A DNA stretch of 64,000 nucleotides, from the NCBI GenBank assembly GCA_041394265.1, contig JAWKIO010000005.1, positions 2,790,001 through 2,854,000 of the forward strand. Reading direction: 5' to 3'. This DNA comes from Acidimicrobiales bacterium (GTDB lineage: Bacteria > Actinomycetota > Acidimicrobiia > Acidimicrobiales > SZUA-35). A model generated the notes under the pieces. The model had not been told where the DNA came from and searched no databases. It worked only from the letters and a program-made list of their open reading frames with translations. Both the position numbers and the translations under genes were made by a program. The stretch's first letter is position 1; every line of letters starts with the position of its first letter. Below are positions 50,566 through 59,080 of this stretch, in pieces.

Positions 50566-51024
50566 GTGCGGGAGCGACCTGCGACCGGCAGACTCGGGCT
50601 CCATCGGTACGTGTCAGGAACGAGTGCGGCGATGAATGACGAGGAGCGCAACGCAGGCCTCTCGAGGACTCCCGGCTATCAGTACGCACAGGTGGTTGGT
50701 GACCAGCTCTTCATCGCCGGTCAGGTGCCGCTGGATGGGAGCGGCGACCTCGTGGGTGTCGACGAGCCACGTCAACAAGCGACCGCGTGTCTGGACAACA
50801 TGCGGACCTTGCTCGGCGTCCACGGGTTCGGAATCGAGCACGTTCGTCACATCACGATCCATGTCGTTGGTCGTCATGAGCACCTGTTGCGGGCATGGGA
50901 GGCAGTGGTCGAATGGTTCGGCGGTGAGGTGCCTCCCGCAACGCTGCTCGGCGCGCATCTCCTCGGCTACCAGGGACAACTCGTCGAGATCGACGCGACG
51001 ATTTTGCGTTCTGTGAGCGACTGA
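50566..51024 (+). CDS. RidA (YjgF/UK114) family protein
   Basis: A 152-residue protein whose C-terminal 125 residues are a RidA domain: GYQYAQVVGDQLFIAGQVPLDGSGDLVG, ACLDNMRTLLGVHGFGIEHVRHITIHVVG, and TLLGAHLLGYQGQLVEIDATI. RidA proteins hydrolyse reactive enamine/imine intermediates, but the canonical late arginine is not obvious here, so a divergent subfamily is likely. I place the start at GTG 50566, after AAAGGAG; ATG 50539 and ATG 50632 are alternatives (the latter gives a plain RidA length). The N-terminal extension is not conserved-looking. Confidence 0.75.
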   Translation: MRERPATGRLGLHRYVSGTSAAMNDEERNAGLSRTPGYQYAQVVGDQLFIAGQVPLDGSGDLVGVDEPRQQATACLDNMRTLLGVHGFGIEHVRHITIHVVGRHEHLLRAWEAVVEWFGGEVPPATLLGAHLLGYQGQLVEIDATILRSVSD

Positions 51025-51124
51025 TTGGCACGTGCTCGACCGGGCTTCGTTCACCGACGTGATGGGCTTTTGGGGGACTCGCCGGCGCCGATGATGGGCC
51101 GACGACCATCGCAAGGTGGTCGAA

Positions 51125-51517
51125 TCAGGGCTCGACGACGATCCAGCCGCGGCGTTGGAGTTCGGCGGCCAGCTCGGCGGTGGGGATGCGGCGGAGTTGC
51201 TTCTCGGCCGGAGTCAGCTCGGCCCGGCCGGTTGTCGCCGCTGTCGGCGGCGCCGGACGTTTCGGCGTCGGTGTCGACGCCTTGACCTGCTCGGCGGCTG
51301 GCGGGTCACCATCGTGGAGCTCGGCCTCGGCCTGCAACTGCTCGATGAACGCCTCGGCCTCGTCGCGGGTGAACTTGCCGCCGGCCTGCCGTTGGGTGAA
51401 CCCCATGGGGCCCCGTGCGTCACGGAAATCGGTGTGCCCGGCGGCTTCGAGGAGCTCGAGCAGTTGGTGCAGTTGGCTTCGAGTGGCCGGTGGGCCGGAG
51501 GGCTGTCCAAAAGCCAT
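51125..51517 (-). CDS. Hypothetical protein, 130 residues
   Basis: A small soluble protein with three parts: an N-terminal helical segment (TRSQLHQLLELLEAAGHTDFRDARGPMGFTQRQAGGKFTRDEAEAFIEQLQ), a Pro/Thr/Ala-rich linker (STPTPKRPAPPTAATTGRA) and a C-terminal helical segment (LTPAEKQLRRIPTAELAAELQRRGWIVVEP). The last segment resembles a motif common at the ends of small actinobacterial proteins. I do not recognise a function. It lies 70 bp downstream of the PhyH-family gene on the same strand. Confidence 0.6.
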   Translation of the reverse strand: MAFGQPSGPPATRSQLHQLLELLEAAGHTDFRDARGPMGFTQRQAGGKFTRDEAEAFIEQLQAEAELHDGDPPAAEQVKASTPTPKRPAPPTAATTGRAELTPAEKQLRRIPTAELAAELQRRGWIVVEP

Positions 51518-51540
51518 GCACACCAGTGTCGCAGCCGCCT

Positions 51541-51593
51541 GTGACAACGCCTCGGGCGGCGACAACACCCCACGGCGCGACATCGCCTCAGGC
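51541..51593 (-). repeat. Degenerate tandem repeat spanning the stop of the PhyH-family gene
   Basis: Read on the minus strand, units of 16-18 bp follow each other: CCTGAGGCGATGTCGC, then CCGTGGGGTGTTGTCGC, then CCCGAGGCGTTGTCAC. The first contains the TGA stop of the upstream gene. Units 1 and 3 agree at about 12 of 16 positions. Confidence 0.55.
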
Positions 51594-52472
51594 CGGGAGG
51601 GCGTCACTCCATGGTGCCATGTCGAGGCCTGGGTATTTGTGGCCCATGGCGTCGACCGTGGCCTCCGTCCAGTACGAATGGCCTGGCCGCGGCACGCCGA
51701 ACAGCGCCAGATCGTCTGGCGACTTGCCTCGTACGAAGTCGGCGAAGACTCGATTGTTGCCGAGACGGCCGAACGCGTCGTAGCTGAACCACTCTGCGGC
51801 CGCAGGTCGGAATCCGATGACGAGCACGAATCGATGCGCATCGGGCCGCTGGAAGTCGGTGCCACGGTGCCAGACGTCGGAGCGATAGGCCAGCAGCGTG
51901 CCTCTCGCCCCGGTGGCGGCGACCTCGTGTTCGTACTGGTGCTCGACGTCGACGTGCGACCTACTGCGAGGCACCAGCCGTGGTGGCGCACCGTCGTCGT
52001 CGACATCGGTCAGGTAGAGGAACGTTTCCAGATGCCAGAAGCCGGGTTCCATCCGCGGTGGCAGGAGTGAGTGATTGGTGTCTCGGTGCAGTGGCTGCTC
52101 GTAGTTGGTGGCCCCGGCCCACTTCGCCCAGGCCGCTGCCTGGTAGATGCGCACGTCGTCATCGCCCAGCACGTGCCGAGCAAAGTCGACGATCCGAGGA
52201 TGTACGAAGAGGTCATTGAGCGCCTGGCATCCCGCCAGGGGAAACCCTCGCATGCCATCGAACTGGCTCGCACGGAAGTGTTTCCCGTTCGGGTCGCCGT
52301 CGCCGAAGTGACGGGCCTTGTTGTAGTCCTCGGTGGTCGCTGCTTCGTACAGCGCCGCAAGCTCCGCGACCGCAGGGGCGATGTCGTCATCTGGTACGAG
52401 CCCTGGGACGACGGCGAAGCCTTCCTCGCGCCACTGGCGGACCGGCGTATCCATTTCATGGGTCACCGACAC
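51588..52472 (-). CDS. Phytanoyl-CoA dioxygenase family protein
   Basis: A 294-residue Fe(II)/2-oxoglutarate dioxygenase of the PhyH family. Iron ligands are the HxD of EQPLHRDTNHSLLPP and the distal histidine in AYRSDVWHRGTDFQRPDAHRFVLVIGFRP, where the nearby arginine binds 2-oxoglutarate. N-terminal REEGFAVVPGLVPDDDIAP is typical of the fold. The substrate is unknown; such enzymes hydroxylate lipids or small metabolites. GTG 52472 is the longest start, with ATG 52454 six codons later equally possible. Confidence 0.83.
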   Translation of the reverse strand: MSVTHEMDTPVRQWREEGFAVVPGLVPDDDIAPAVAELAALYEAATTEDYNKARHFGDGDPNGKHFRASQFDGMRGFPLAGCQALNDLFVHPRIVDFARHVLGDDDVRIYQAAAWAKWAGATNYEQPLHRDTNHSLLPPRMEPGFWHLETFLYLTDVDDDGAPPRLVPRSRSHVDVEHQYEHEVAATGARGTLLAYRSDVWHRGTDFQRPDAHRFVLVIGFRPAAAEWFSYDAFGRLGNNRVFADFVRGKSPDDLALFGVPRPGHSYWTEATVDAMGHKYPGLDMAPWSDALPA

Positions 52473-52562
52473 ACTCTGACACGCCGTTCTGGCGCTTCGC
52501 CGAGGTCCCGAGAGCTACAAAAATGGTACGAAGGGCCTAGGTAAATTCATTCCGCTGCTCAA

Positions 52563-53054
52563 GTGGCCGAATTGGGCGTCGATACCCCAATCGTGAAGTG
52601 GTCGACGTGCGTTTGCACCCGAAGCGAGCATGGCGCGGTACTCGTCGAGTACGTGCTGCTGCTTGCCGTTTTCGTGGTCGGCGCCATCCAGATCATCGGC
52701 CTGATGGGCGACAGCGCGGCCGAGTATCAGGAAGAAGCGGCGTACGACGTCGGGCGTGAACAGGTGTGGCTGCCGAACACCACGACGACCACCACCATCC
52801 CGCCTTCGACGGCGCCGCCGATGACGACGACGACCACGACCGCTCCAACGACAACGACGACGACGACGGCGCCCACGACGACCACGACGGTGTCCACCAC
52901 GACCACGGTGGGGACCCCGACGACGGCCACCACGGCACCGGGCCCGACCTCCACCACGACGACCGCCCCGACCACGACCACGACGACGGCGCCGACCACG
53001 ACCACCACCGTCCCGACCACGACCACCACGGTCTTCGTGCCGCCGGTGGGATGA
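52563..53054 (+). CDS. Flp/TadE-like pilin with Thr-rich tail
   Basis: A 163-residue protein. Residues 20-50 (TRSEHGAVLVEYVLLLAVFVVGAIQIIGLMGDSAAEYQ) have the form of a type IVb pilin: a basic/polar leader, G-A before the hydrophobic helix, then V-E at the fifth-position glutamate. The rest (70-163) is almost only Thr, Pro, Ala and Val (TTTTTTAPTTTT-type runs), a likely O-glycosylated stalk. The start is GTG 52563, uncertain. It overlaps the next gene by 4 bases (ATGA). No pilus ATPase or prepilin peptidase gene is in the window. Confidence 0.68.
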   Translation: MAELGVDTPIVKWSTCVCTRSEHGAVLVEYVLLLAVFVVGAIQIIGLMGDSAAEYQEEAAYDVGREQVWLPNTTTTTTIPPSTAPPMTTTTTTAPTTTTTTTAPTTTTTVSTTTTVGTPTTATTAPGPTSTTTTAPTTTTTTAPTTTTTVPTTTTTVFVPPVG

Positions 53055-53641
53055 TGATGGTTCGCGGCGAAAGGTCCGAGCGCGGAGCGGCCATGGTCGA
53101 AGCGGCGATCACGGCGCCGCTGTTGTTCGTGATGCTCTTCGGCATCATCGAGCTCAGCCTGCTCTTTCGCGATCGAGTCGCGCTGGACGCGGTCGGCTTC
53201 GACGCAGCGCGAGCGGCGGCGATCAGTGGCAACGACCAGGACGCTGACTTCCACGTACTCGAAGTGATCATGGACAGCGCATCGCCGATCGCCGAGCAGG
53301 ACATCACCAAGATCGTCATCTTCGAGGCCGACGGGCCCGACGACTCGGTCCCTCCGGTCTGTTTGACGGGCTCGCAGGACGCCGCCGAACAGTGCAATCG
53401 CTACATGCCCGGACAGTTCGCCGAGCCGCTGAGCGACTTCGGTTGCCGGTCGGACCGCAACCTCGATCGCTTCTGGTGTCCGTACGAGCGCGTCGTCACG
53501 CAGAGTGCAGCCAACGGTGGACCACCGGACTACATCGGCGTCCATCTCGAGTTCAAGCACACCATGGTCACCGGCTTCTTCGGTGGCGAGCGCACGATGT
53601 CAACCACGTCCATCCTCCGCATCGAACCGAGAGACCTATGA
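53051..53641 (+). CDS. TadE-like minor pilin, first copy
   Basis: A 196-residue TadE-type protein. The N-terminus RSERGAAMVEAAITAPLLFVMLFGIIELSLLFRDRVALDAV is the TadE motif with a conserved glutamate five residues into the hydrophobic helix. The exported remainder contains conserved cysteines (VCLTGS, EQCNRYMPG, FGCRSDRN, FWCPYERV) and ends in RTMSTTSILRIEPRDL. It is a probable pseudopilin assembled by a Tad secretion system encoded elsewhere. Three consecutive ATG codons occur at the start; the first overlaps the previous stop. Its own stop overlaps the next start (ATGA). Confidence 0.82.
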   Translation: MMMVRGERSERGAAMVEAAITAPLLFVMLFGIIELSLLFRDRVALDAVGFDAARAAAISGNDQDADFHVLEVIMDSASPIAEQDITKIVIFEADGPDDSVPPVCLTGSQDAAEQCNRYMPGQFAEPLSDFGCRSDRNLDRFWCPYERVVTQSAANGGPPDYIGVHLEFKHTMVTGFFGGERTMSTTSILRIEPRDL

Positions 53642-54225
53642 GGCGCCGGTTCACCAGGGTCAGCCGCCGCAGCGAACGAGGCGCGGTGATGATTGAGGTT
53701 GCGATGGTGGTGCCGCTGCTCGCGACGCTGGTCCTCGGCGTCGCCGAGTTGGGCTTCCATGTTCGCGACATGCAGCGGATCACGGCGGCGTCGCAGGCCG
53801 GCGCTCGTGTCGTGTCGTCCGAAGGTGACGCTCGGCTCGCCGACTTCGATGCGCTGATGACCATGGCTGCGCCCCTGTCCGACATCGCTCCCGCCGATAT
53901 CGAGCGCATCATCGTCTTCCTGCCCGAGAGCGACGGCGGGCTGCCGCTCGGTTGCGACACCAGCTCGATCCTCGACAAGTGCAACCACTACGACGGCAAC
54001 TCGCTCGCACTCACCACGTCGTCGTTCACCGGAACGATCGACTGTGGCGTGTTCGACCCGGACCGGTTCTGGTGTCCTCTCGATCGTGAGACCGACCAAG
54101 GCGCGGGGACGGACTGGATCGGGGTGCGGGTCGAGGTGCGTCACGACAGCGTTGCTCCGTTCCTTCCCGACCGCACCATTACGGACACGACCATCATGCG
54201 CATCGAGCCGAGGTTCGAGCCATGA
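53638..54225 (+). CDS. TadE-like minor pilin, second copy
   Basis: A 195-residue paralogue of the preceding gene: RRSERGAVMIEVAMVVPLLATLVLGVAELGFHVRDMQRITAAS for the pilin-like helix and the same cysteine spacing (LGCDTSS, DKCNHYDGN, IDCGVFDPDRFWCPL), ending TIMRIEPRFEP as the first copy ends ILRIEPRDL. The pair clearly arose by tandem duplication. Both stops and starts overlap by ATGA, so the set is translated in series. The products probably form a heteromeric pseudopilus tip or surface complex. Confidence 0.82.
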   Translation: MRRRFTRVSRRSERGAVMIEVAMVVPLLATLVLGVAELGFHVRDMQRITAASQAGARVVSSEGDARLADFDALMTMAAPLSDIAPADIERIIVFLPESDGGLPLGCDTSSILDKCNHYDGNSLALTTSSFTGTIDCGVFDPDRFWCPLDRETDQGAGTDWIGVRVEVRHDSVAPFLPDRTITDTTIMRIEPRFEP

Positions 54226-55781
54226 CCGATCAGATGGTGCTCGATGAGGTCGTGTCCGATCGGATCGTGCTGGACGAGACCGTGCTCGATGAGACCGTGC
54301 TCGATGAGACCGGCAATGGTGCCGATGGCGTCGAGGAACGAGACGGCGAGCGTGGCTACGCACTTGCCCTCCTCGCCCTGTTGCTGTTGCCGCTGCTCGC
54401 CATCGCCGCCATCGGCGTCGACCTGGGCGTGTGGTATCTCCAGGCCCAGCAGAACCAGCGGATCGCCGACGCCAGCTCGCTCGCCGCCGTCGTCTGGCTG
54501 CCCGACGAGGACGCCGCTCGCGCCGTCGCCTACGACGCGGTGGCCCGCAACGGTCTGACGCCGGGAACCGACTCCACCGTCGATGTCACCATGCTGGGAC
54601 AGAACCGGGTCAAGGTGCGGATCGCTACCAAGAGCCACCTTGGTTTCTCCCAGCTCTTCTTCGACGAGTTCGCCATCACCAGGTCGGCCATCGCCGAGTA
54701 CAACCGTCCCCTGGCGCTCGGCAGTCCGGTCAACACGATCGGGAGCCCGTCGCTGTGGCTCGCCATCTCGGGCCGGTGCTCGGTTCGGGAGAACGGCGAC
54801 CTGCGTGTGGCCGAATGGATGGCGGCGTACCCCGGCGGCTTCTATCCGCCCAACGACTGCTGGGGTACTCCCAACCCCGACGTCACCGGCGAGTACATCT
54901 ACGCGATCACGATCGACCAGAAGCCATCGTCGCCGGTGAAGCTCGAGGTCTTCGACGGCACGTATGACCCGAACTCCGGTCTCGGGACCGACAGCGAGCT
55001 CGTGAACCCTTCGGCATTCGACACCAGGTTCGAGTTCTTCGACGCCGAGGGTCCGCCATTCGACCTCGATTCGCACACGAAGATCGCCGACATCGTCGTC
55101 GGCGACCGCGACGCCGCCTACACCAATTCGTGGCAGACCATCGGGACGATTGCCGACCCGGAGCCGGGCACCTACTACCTGCGGGTGACCACCCAGGGCG
55201 GAGGCAACCAGTCGACCGGATCCAACGGGTTCGCGCTCCGGGCCTACAGCGGCTTCGCCTACTCGCTGTGCTCGACGCTCACCACCGCCTTCGAGTACGA
55301 CGCGACCTGCCCGCAGGTGTCGGCCGTCGAAGACCTCTCGCTCTACGCGTCGCTCAACGGCGGCTCGAGCGAGTTCTATCTCGCAGAGATCGGCGGCGAG
55401 CACGCCGGCAAGAAGCTCGAGATCTCGTTGTTCGACGTCGGTGAAGGTGCCCAGCTCATCGAGATCCTCGACCCCGACGGCGACCCGGTGAGTTTCGACT
55501 GGGAGACCGACTGCAGTGTGACCGCAGCCACCGGCGGCTGCTCCGGCTCGGGCACTTCACTCGACGTGAGCGGCGACGGCAACCAGGTCTACGCCGACAC
55601 CCTCTCCAAGAGTCGTTACAACGACCGCATCGTCATCGCCACGGTGTCCCTGCCGGGCGACTACGCGACACGCTACGCCGGTCGGTGGTGGAGTATCCGC
55701 TACACCTACGGCAGCGACATTCACGACCGAACCACGTGGTCGGTCCGGATGATCGGTGACCCGGTACGACTCTCCGGCTGA
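54222..55781 (+). CDS. TadG-like surface protein
   Basis: A 519-residue protein with a TadG/TadE_N-type hydrophobic segment near residues 45-68 (ERGYALALLALLLLPLLAIAAIGVDLGVWYLQAQQNQRIADASSLAAV). The cytoplasmic lead contains three tandem VLDET repeats. The exported C-terminal 430 residues form several beta-sandwich-like units (LAISGRCSVRENGDL, VKLEVFDGTYDPNSG, WQTIGTIADPEPGTYYLRVTTQGGG, EFYLAEIGGEHAGKKLEISLFDVGEGAQLIEILDPDG), like pre-peptidase C-terminal domains. It is the last of four ATGA-linked genes and may be the large surface component of the Tad-type assembly. Confidence 0.78.
   Translation: MTDQMVLDEVVSDRIVLDETVLDETVLDETGNGADGVEERDGERGYALALLALLLLPLLAIAAIGVDLGVWYLQAQQNQRIADASSLAAVVWLPDEDAARAVAYDAVARNGLTPGTDSTVDVTMLGQNRVKVRIATKSHLGFSQLFFDEFAITRSAIAEYNRPLALGSPVNTIGSPSLWLAISGRCSVRENGDLRVAEWMAAYPGGFYPPNDCWGTPNPDVTGEYIYAITIDQKPSSPVKLEVFDGTYDPNSGLGTDSELVNPSAFDTRFEFFDAEGPPFDLDSHTKIADIVVGDRDAAYTNSWQTIGTIADPEPGTYYLRVTTQGGGNQSTGSNGFALRAYSGFAYSLCSTLTTAFEYDATCPQVSAVEDLSLYASLNGGSSEFYLAEIGGEHAGKKLEISLFDVGEGAQLIEILDPDGDPVSFDWETDCSVTAATGGCSGSGTSLDVSGDGNQVYADTLSKSRYNDRIVIATVSLPGDYATRYAGRWWSIRYTYGSDIHDRTTWSVRMIGDPVRLSG
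54267..54311 (+). repeat. In-frame 15-bp tandem repeat (VLDET x3)
   Basis: GTGCTGGACGAGACC is followed by two exact copies of GTGCTCGATGAGACC, coding for VLDET three times in the N-terminal region of the TadG-like protein. The preceding bases (GTGCTCGATGAGGTC) are a fourth, diverged unit upstream. Expansion or contraction would stay in frame. Confidence 0.8.
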
Positions 55782-55808
55782 GTCGTCATCGACGCCGACG
55801 CCGACGGG

Positions 55809-55901
55809 TCAGGCCTTCCAACCCCGCGGCCAGAGCAACGCGGCCACGAAACCGACGACGATGCCGGCGAGAAGCCGAGGGACGATGCGATCGTCGGTCA
55901 C
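55809..55901 (-). CDS. Possible 30-residue membrane peptide
   Basis: A short frame starts at GTG two bases after the stop of the upstream lipoprotein gene and encodes MTDDRIVPRLLAGIVVGF followed by VAALLWPRGWKA, a single hydrophobic helix with basic ends. Position right behind a stop favours translation by re-initiation. No homologue is known to me. It could be chance. Confidence 0.4.
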   Translation of the reverse strand: MTDDRIVPRLLAGIVVGFVAALLWPRGWKA

Positions 55902-55903
55902 CT

Positions 55904-56956
55904 TCAGTTCAGCGGGGTGATGGTGGCGACGTTGGTGAGTTCCTGCTCGAGCCGGAACTCCTCGTCTCCGCTGCCGACGAGCACTTGAACACCTTCCACC
56001 GTGGCCGAACTCGACGGGAACGGACGAGTGAGATCGGCGTCGATGGAGCCCGTCGTCGCCACATCCCACGCTTCCACCGACACCTCGACGCCGGCAGCCA
56101 GGCCGGGGAAGTCGACCGGTCCGACGGGCACGATCTGGGTGCCCGTCACGTCCATCGTGATCGTGGCCCCGTCGATGGCCGTGACGGTGTAGGTGGACTC
56201 CTGGACCATGGCGATGCCGTTCACGGTCAGGGACTGCGTCTGCTTCCACGAGCCGCCGATGCCCATCGGCTCACTCGGCAAAGGATTGGCGAACTGGTTC
56301 TGAGCGGCGAGCGATTCCATGAACGTCTGGAGATCGCCGGCATTGGCCGCTCCGGCCGGCGGCTCGAACGCCTGGGCGAGGATGTAGCCCTGAGGGTCGA
56401 TCGTGCTGAGGAAGGTCGAGCCGACCAACTGTTCGAGCTGGGACATCATCGTCTCGGCGATCGTTGGGTCGGTGCCCTCGGCCATGGAGACGTTGGTGTA
56501 CACGGCGGTGAACTGATAGCCCTCCGGAACGGTCCGGGTGGTGAGCTCGACCTCGAAGAGACTCTCGAGATCGCTGACCTCGGAGGCGAGCTGGCCGTCG
56601 ATCGTCTGGCGCAGGCTCTGGATCTGGCTCAGGCGGGCCGCGTAGACGCCGTCGGCGATTTCGTAGCGGAGCTCGACACGGGGCTCGGCGCCCTGGTCGA
56701 CCACCTCGATCGTCGGAGCATCCACCGGCGCTGCGGCCATGGCGGTGGTGGTCGTCTCCTCGGCGGTCGTGGACGTTGCCTCGGCCGTGGTGGTCGTGGT
56801 CTCCGCGGCGGTCGTGGTCGTTGCCTCGGTCGTGGTGGTGGCCTCGGACGAGGTGTCGGCACTCCCGCTCCCACCGCAGCCGGCGGCGATCAGGGCTGAT
56901 CCGAGCAGGATGGCGACGAGTCGAGCGGGGAGTGCGGGGGTGCGGGGATCGTTCAC
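55904..56956 (-). CDS. Secreted lipoprotein of unknown function (DUF6263-like)
   Basis: A 350-residue lipoprotein. The signal peptide ends ILLGSALIAAGCGGSGS with a lipobox cysteine. A Thr-rich spacer follows (TTTTEATTTTAAETTTTTAEATSTTAEETTTT), then a 240-residue beta-rich domain (VELRYEIADGVYAARLSQ, GGSWKQTQSLTVNGIAMVQESTYTVTAIDGATITMDVTGTQ, GVEVSVEAWDVATTGSIDADLTRPFPSSS). That layout resembles lipoproteins annotated DUF6263, although I cannot verify this. GTG 56956 places the signal peptide at the N-terminus; the longer frame has no signal-like start. It lies between a Tad-type cluster and leuD. Confidence 0.68.
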   Translation of the reverse strand: MNDPRTPALPARLVAILLGSALIAAGCGGSGSADTSSEATTTTEATTTTAAETTTTTAEATSTTAEETTTTAMAAAPVDAPTIEVVDQGAEPRVELRYEIADGVYAARLSQIQSLRQTIDGQLASEVSDLESLFEVELTTRTVPEGYQFTAVYTNVSMAEGTDPTIAETMMSQLEQLVGSTFLSTIDPQGYILAQAFEPPAGAANAGDLQTFMESLAAQNQFANPLPSEPMGIGGSWKQTQSLTVNGIAMVQESTYTVTAIDGATITMDVTGTQIVPVGPVDFPGLAAGVEVSVEAWDVATTGSIDADLTRPFPSSSATVEGVQVLVGSGDEEFRLEQELTNVATITPLN

Positions 56957-57014
56957 CCCGAGCACCGTAGCGAACGGTGCCCGAGGATCGGGGCCAGGTC
57001 GGATGTGACCGGTG

Positions 57015-57605
57015 TCAGCTCGTGGGCAACCAGGCCGGTCGATTGGCCTCGAAGGACGAGATGGCGTCGGCATGACGCAGGCTCAGTCCGATGTCGTCGA
57101 GGCCCTCGAGAAAGCGTTCCTGCGTGGCGTCGTCGAGAGGGAAGCTGGCCTCGAACCCGATGGCCGGGACTTCGACCGTGCGCCGCTCGACATCGATGGT
57201 GATCTCGACACTGGCGTCGGCGTCGACGGCCGACATCAGGCGAGCCACCTCGTCGGCCGTGAGGACGACGGGGACGAGACCGTTCTTGGTCGAGTTGTTC
57301 CGGAAGATGTCGCCGAAGCGGGGGCTGATGACGGCATCGAAGCCGTACTGCTGGATTGCCCATACGGCGTGCTCACGTGAGGACCCGACGCCGAAGTTCT
57401 CACCGGCGATCAAGATCGTGGCGCCGGAGAACCGCTCTTCGTTGAGGACGAAACTCGGCTCGTCGCGCCATTCCGAGAAGAGACCCTTCTCGAAACCGGT
57501 GCGCTCGACCTGCTTGAGCCAGTCGGACGGGATGATCTGATCGGTGTCGACGTCGGAGCGGTCGAGGGGGACGGCGGTGCCGGTGACGATGCGAACTGCT
57601 TTCAT
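57015..57605 (-). CDS. leuD: 3-isopropylmalate dehydratase small subunit
   Basis: A 196-residue swivel subunit of isopropylmalate isomerase. Motifs: VDTDQIIPSDWLKQ, ILIAGENFGVGSSREHAVWAIQQYGFDAVISPRFGDIFRNNSTKNGLVPV. With LeuC it isomerises 2- and 3-isopropylmalate, and in the citramalate route also citramalate and 3-methylmalate. ATG 57605 is 37 bp after leuC. Length is normal. Same operon as leuC, probably controlled by the divergent IclR regulator. Confidence 0.95.
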   Translation of the reverse strand: MKAVRIVTGTAVPLDRSDVDTDQIIPSDWLKQVERTGFEKGLFSEWRDEPSFVLNEERFSGATILIAGENFGVGSSREHAVWAIQQYGFDAVISPRFGDIFRNNSTKNGLVPVVLTADEVARLMSAVDADASVEITIDVERRTVEVPAIGFEASFPLDDATQERFLEGLDDIGLSLRHADAISSFEANRPAWLPTS

Positions 57606-57642
57606 GGTGCTCTCTTCTCTCGGGCGGGGCGTGCAGGGGCGG

Positions 57643-59052
57643 TCAGGCCAGGTCGGCTGGGGTGGCGAAGCGGCCGACGATCGCGGTGGCAGCGGCGATC
57701 TCTGGCGACACCAGATGGGTGCGACCACCGCGGCCCTGGCGGCCTTCGAAGTTGCGATTGCTGGTCGATGCCGAACGCTCGCCGACGCTGAGCTTGTCGG
57801 GGTTCATGGCGAGGCACATCGAGCACCCCGGGTCGCGCCAGTCGAAACCGGCGTCGACGAAGATCTTGTCGAGACCCTCGGCCTCGGCCTGTGCCTTCAC
57901 CTTCCACGACCCCGGAACCACGAGGGTGCGCATGCCATCGGCCACCTTGCGGCCCTTGGCCACGCCGGCGGCCGCCCGGAGGTCTTCGATGCGGGAGTTG
58001 GTGCACGAACCGATGAACACGGTGTCGACCTTGATGTCGGCGAAGGGCGTGCCGGCCTCGAGACCCATGTAGGCCAGGGCCCGTTCGGCGGCGCCACGAG
58101 CAGACGCATCGGCGAAGTCGGCCGGGTTCGGCACCACACCGGCGATCGCTGCGACCTGACCGGGGTTGGTGCCCCACGACACCTGCGGCGTGATGGTGGA
58201 GGCATCGAAGATGACCTCGCTGTCGAACGTGGCGCCCTCATCGCTCGGCAGGGTCTTCCACTCGGTGACGGCAGCATCCCAGTCGGCACCCTTCGGCGCA
58301 TGGTCGCGGCCTTCGAGATAGTCGAAGGTGGTCTGGTCGGGAGCGATCATGCCGGCCTTGGCGCCGGCCTCGATCGACATGTTGCAGACCGTCATTCGGC
58401 CTTCCATGGACAGATTGCGGACGGCCTCGCCGCGGTACTCGATGATGTGGCCGATGCCGCCACCGGTGCCGATGGCACCGATGATCGCGAGGATCAGATC
58501 CTTCGCCGAGGACTCGGGCGGCAGACTTCCTTCGACGGTGATCGCCATGGTCTTGGGCCGCAGCTGCGGCAGGGTCTGGGTGGCGAGCACGTGCTCGACC
58601 TCGCTGGTGCCGATGCCGAAAGCGAGCGCTCCGAAGGCGCCGTGGGTGGCGGTATGGGAGTCGCCGCACACCACGGTCATGCCGGGCTGGGTGAGGCCCT
58701 GCTCCGGGCCGATCACGTGGACGATGCCCTGGCCGGGCGAGTTCATCGGGTGATTCGTGATGCCGAACTCGGCGGTGTTGTTGCGCAACGTCTCGATCTG
58801 CTTGGCGCTGATCTCGTCGGCGATCGGCTGATCGGTGTTCTCCGTTGGCACGTTGTGGTCTTCGGTGGCAACGGTGAGATCGGGGCGCCGGACCGTGCGG
58901 TTCGACAACCGCAGGCCGTCGAACGCCTGCGGCGAGGTGACCTCGTGGACGAGGTGGAGGTCGATGTAGAGGAGATCGGGTTCACCGGGGCCACCGGTGG
59001 CGACGACATGTCGGTCCCAGAGCTTGTCGGCCAGGGTGCGGGGTTCAGTCAC
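57643..59052 (-). CDS. leuC: 3-isopropylmalate dehydratase large subunit
   Basis: A complete 469-residue aconitase-family enzyme. The 4Fe-4S cysteines lie in VFIGSCTNSRIEDLRAAA and in DPGCSMCLAMNPDKLS; MTVVCGDSHTATHGAFGALAFGIGTSEVEHVLATQTL and IDLHLVHEVTSPQAFDGLR are other family motifs. The start is GTG 59052 with GGAG upstream. It heads the leuCD operon; the start is 58 bp from the divergent IclR gene with dyads between, as with NdgR-controlled leuCD in Streptomyces. Confidence 0.95.
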   Translation of the reverse strand: MTEPRTLADKLWDRHVVATGGPGEPDLLYIDLHLVHEVTSPQAFDGLRLSNRTVRRPDLTVATEDHNVPTENTDQPIADEISAKQIETLRNNTAEFGITNHPMNSPGQGIVHVIGPEQGLTQPGMTVVCGDSHTATHGAFGALAFGIGTSEVEHVLATQTLPQLRPKTMAITVEGSLPPESSAKDLILAIIGAIGTGGGIGHIIEYRGEAVRNLSMEGRMTVCNMSIEAGAKAGMIAPDQTTFDYLEGRDHAPKGADWDAAVTEWKTLPSDEGATFDSEVIFDASTITPQVSWGTNPGQVAAIAGVVPNPADFADASARGAAERALAYMGLEAGTPFADIKVDTVFIGSCTNSRIEDLRAAAGVAKGRKVADGMRTLVVPGSWKVKAQAEAEGLDKIFVDAGFDWRDPGCSMCLAMNPDKLSVGERSASTSNRNFEGRQGRGGRTHLVSPEIAAATAIVGRFATPADLA

Positions 59053-59080
59053 GCGTGCTCCATCCTCGAGGTTTCACTGA

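Noticed and set aside
52766..53050. Asp/His-rich upstream extension of the first TadE-like gene
   Set aside because: It is the Thr-codon-rich tail of the previous gene read in another frame; the ATGA overlap at 53051 gives a normal TadE start.
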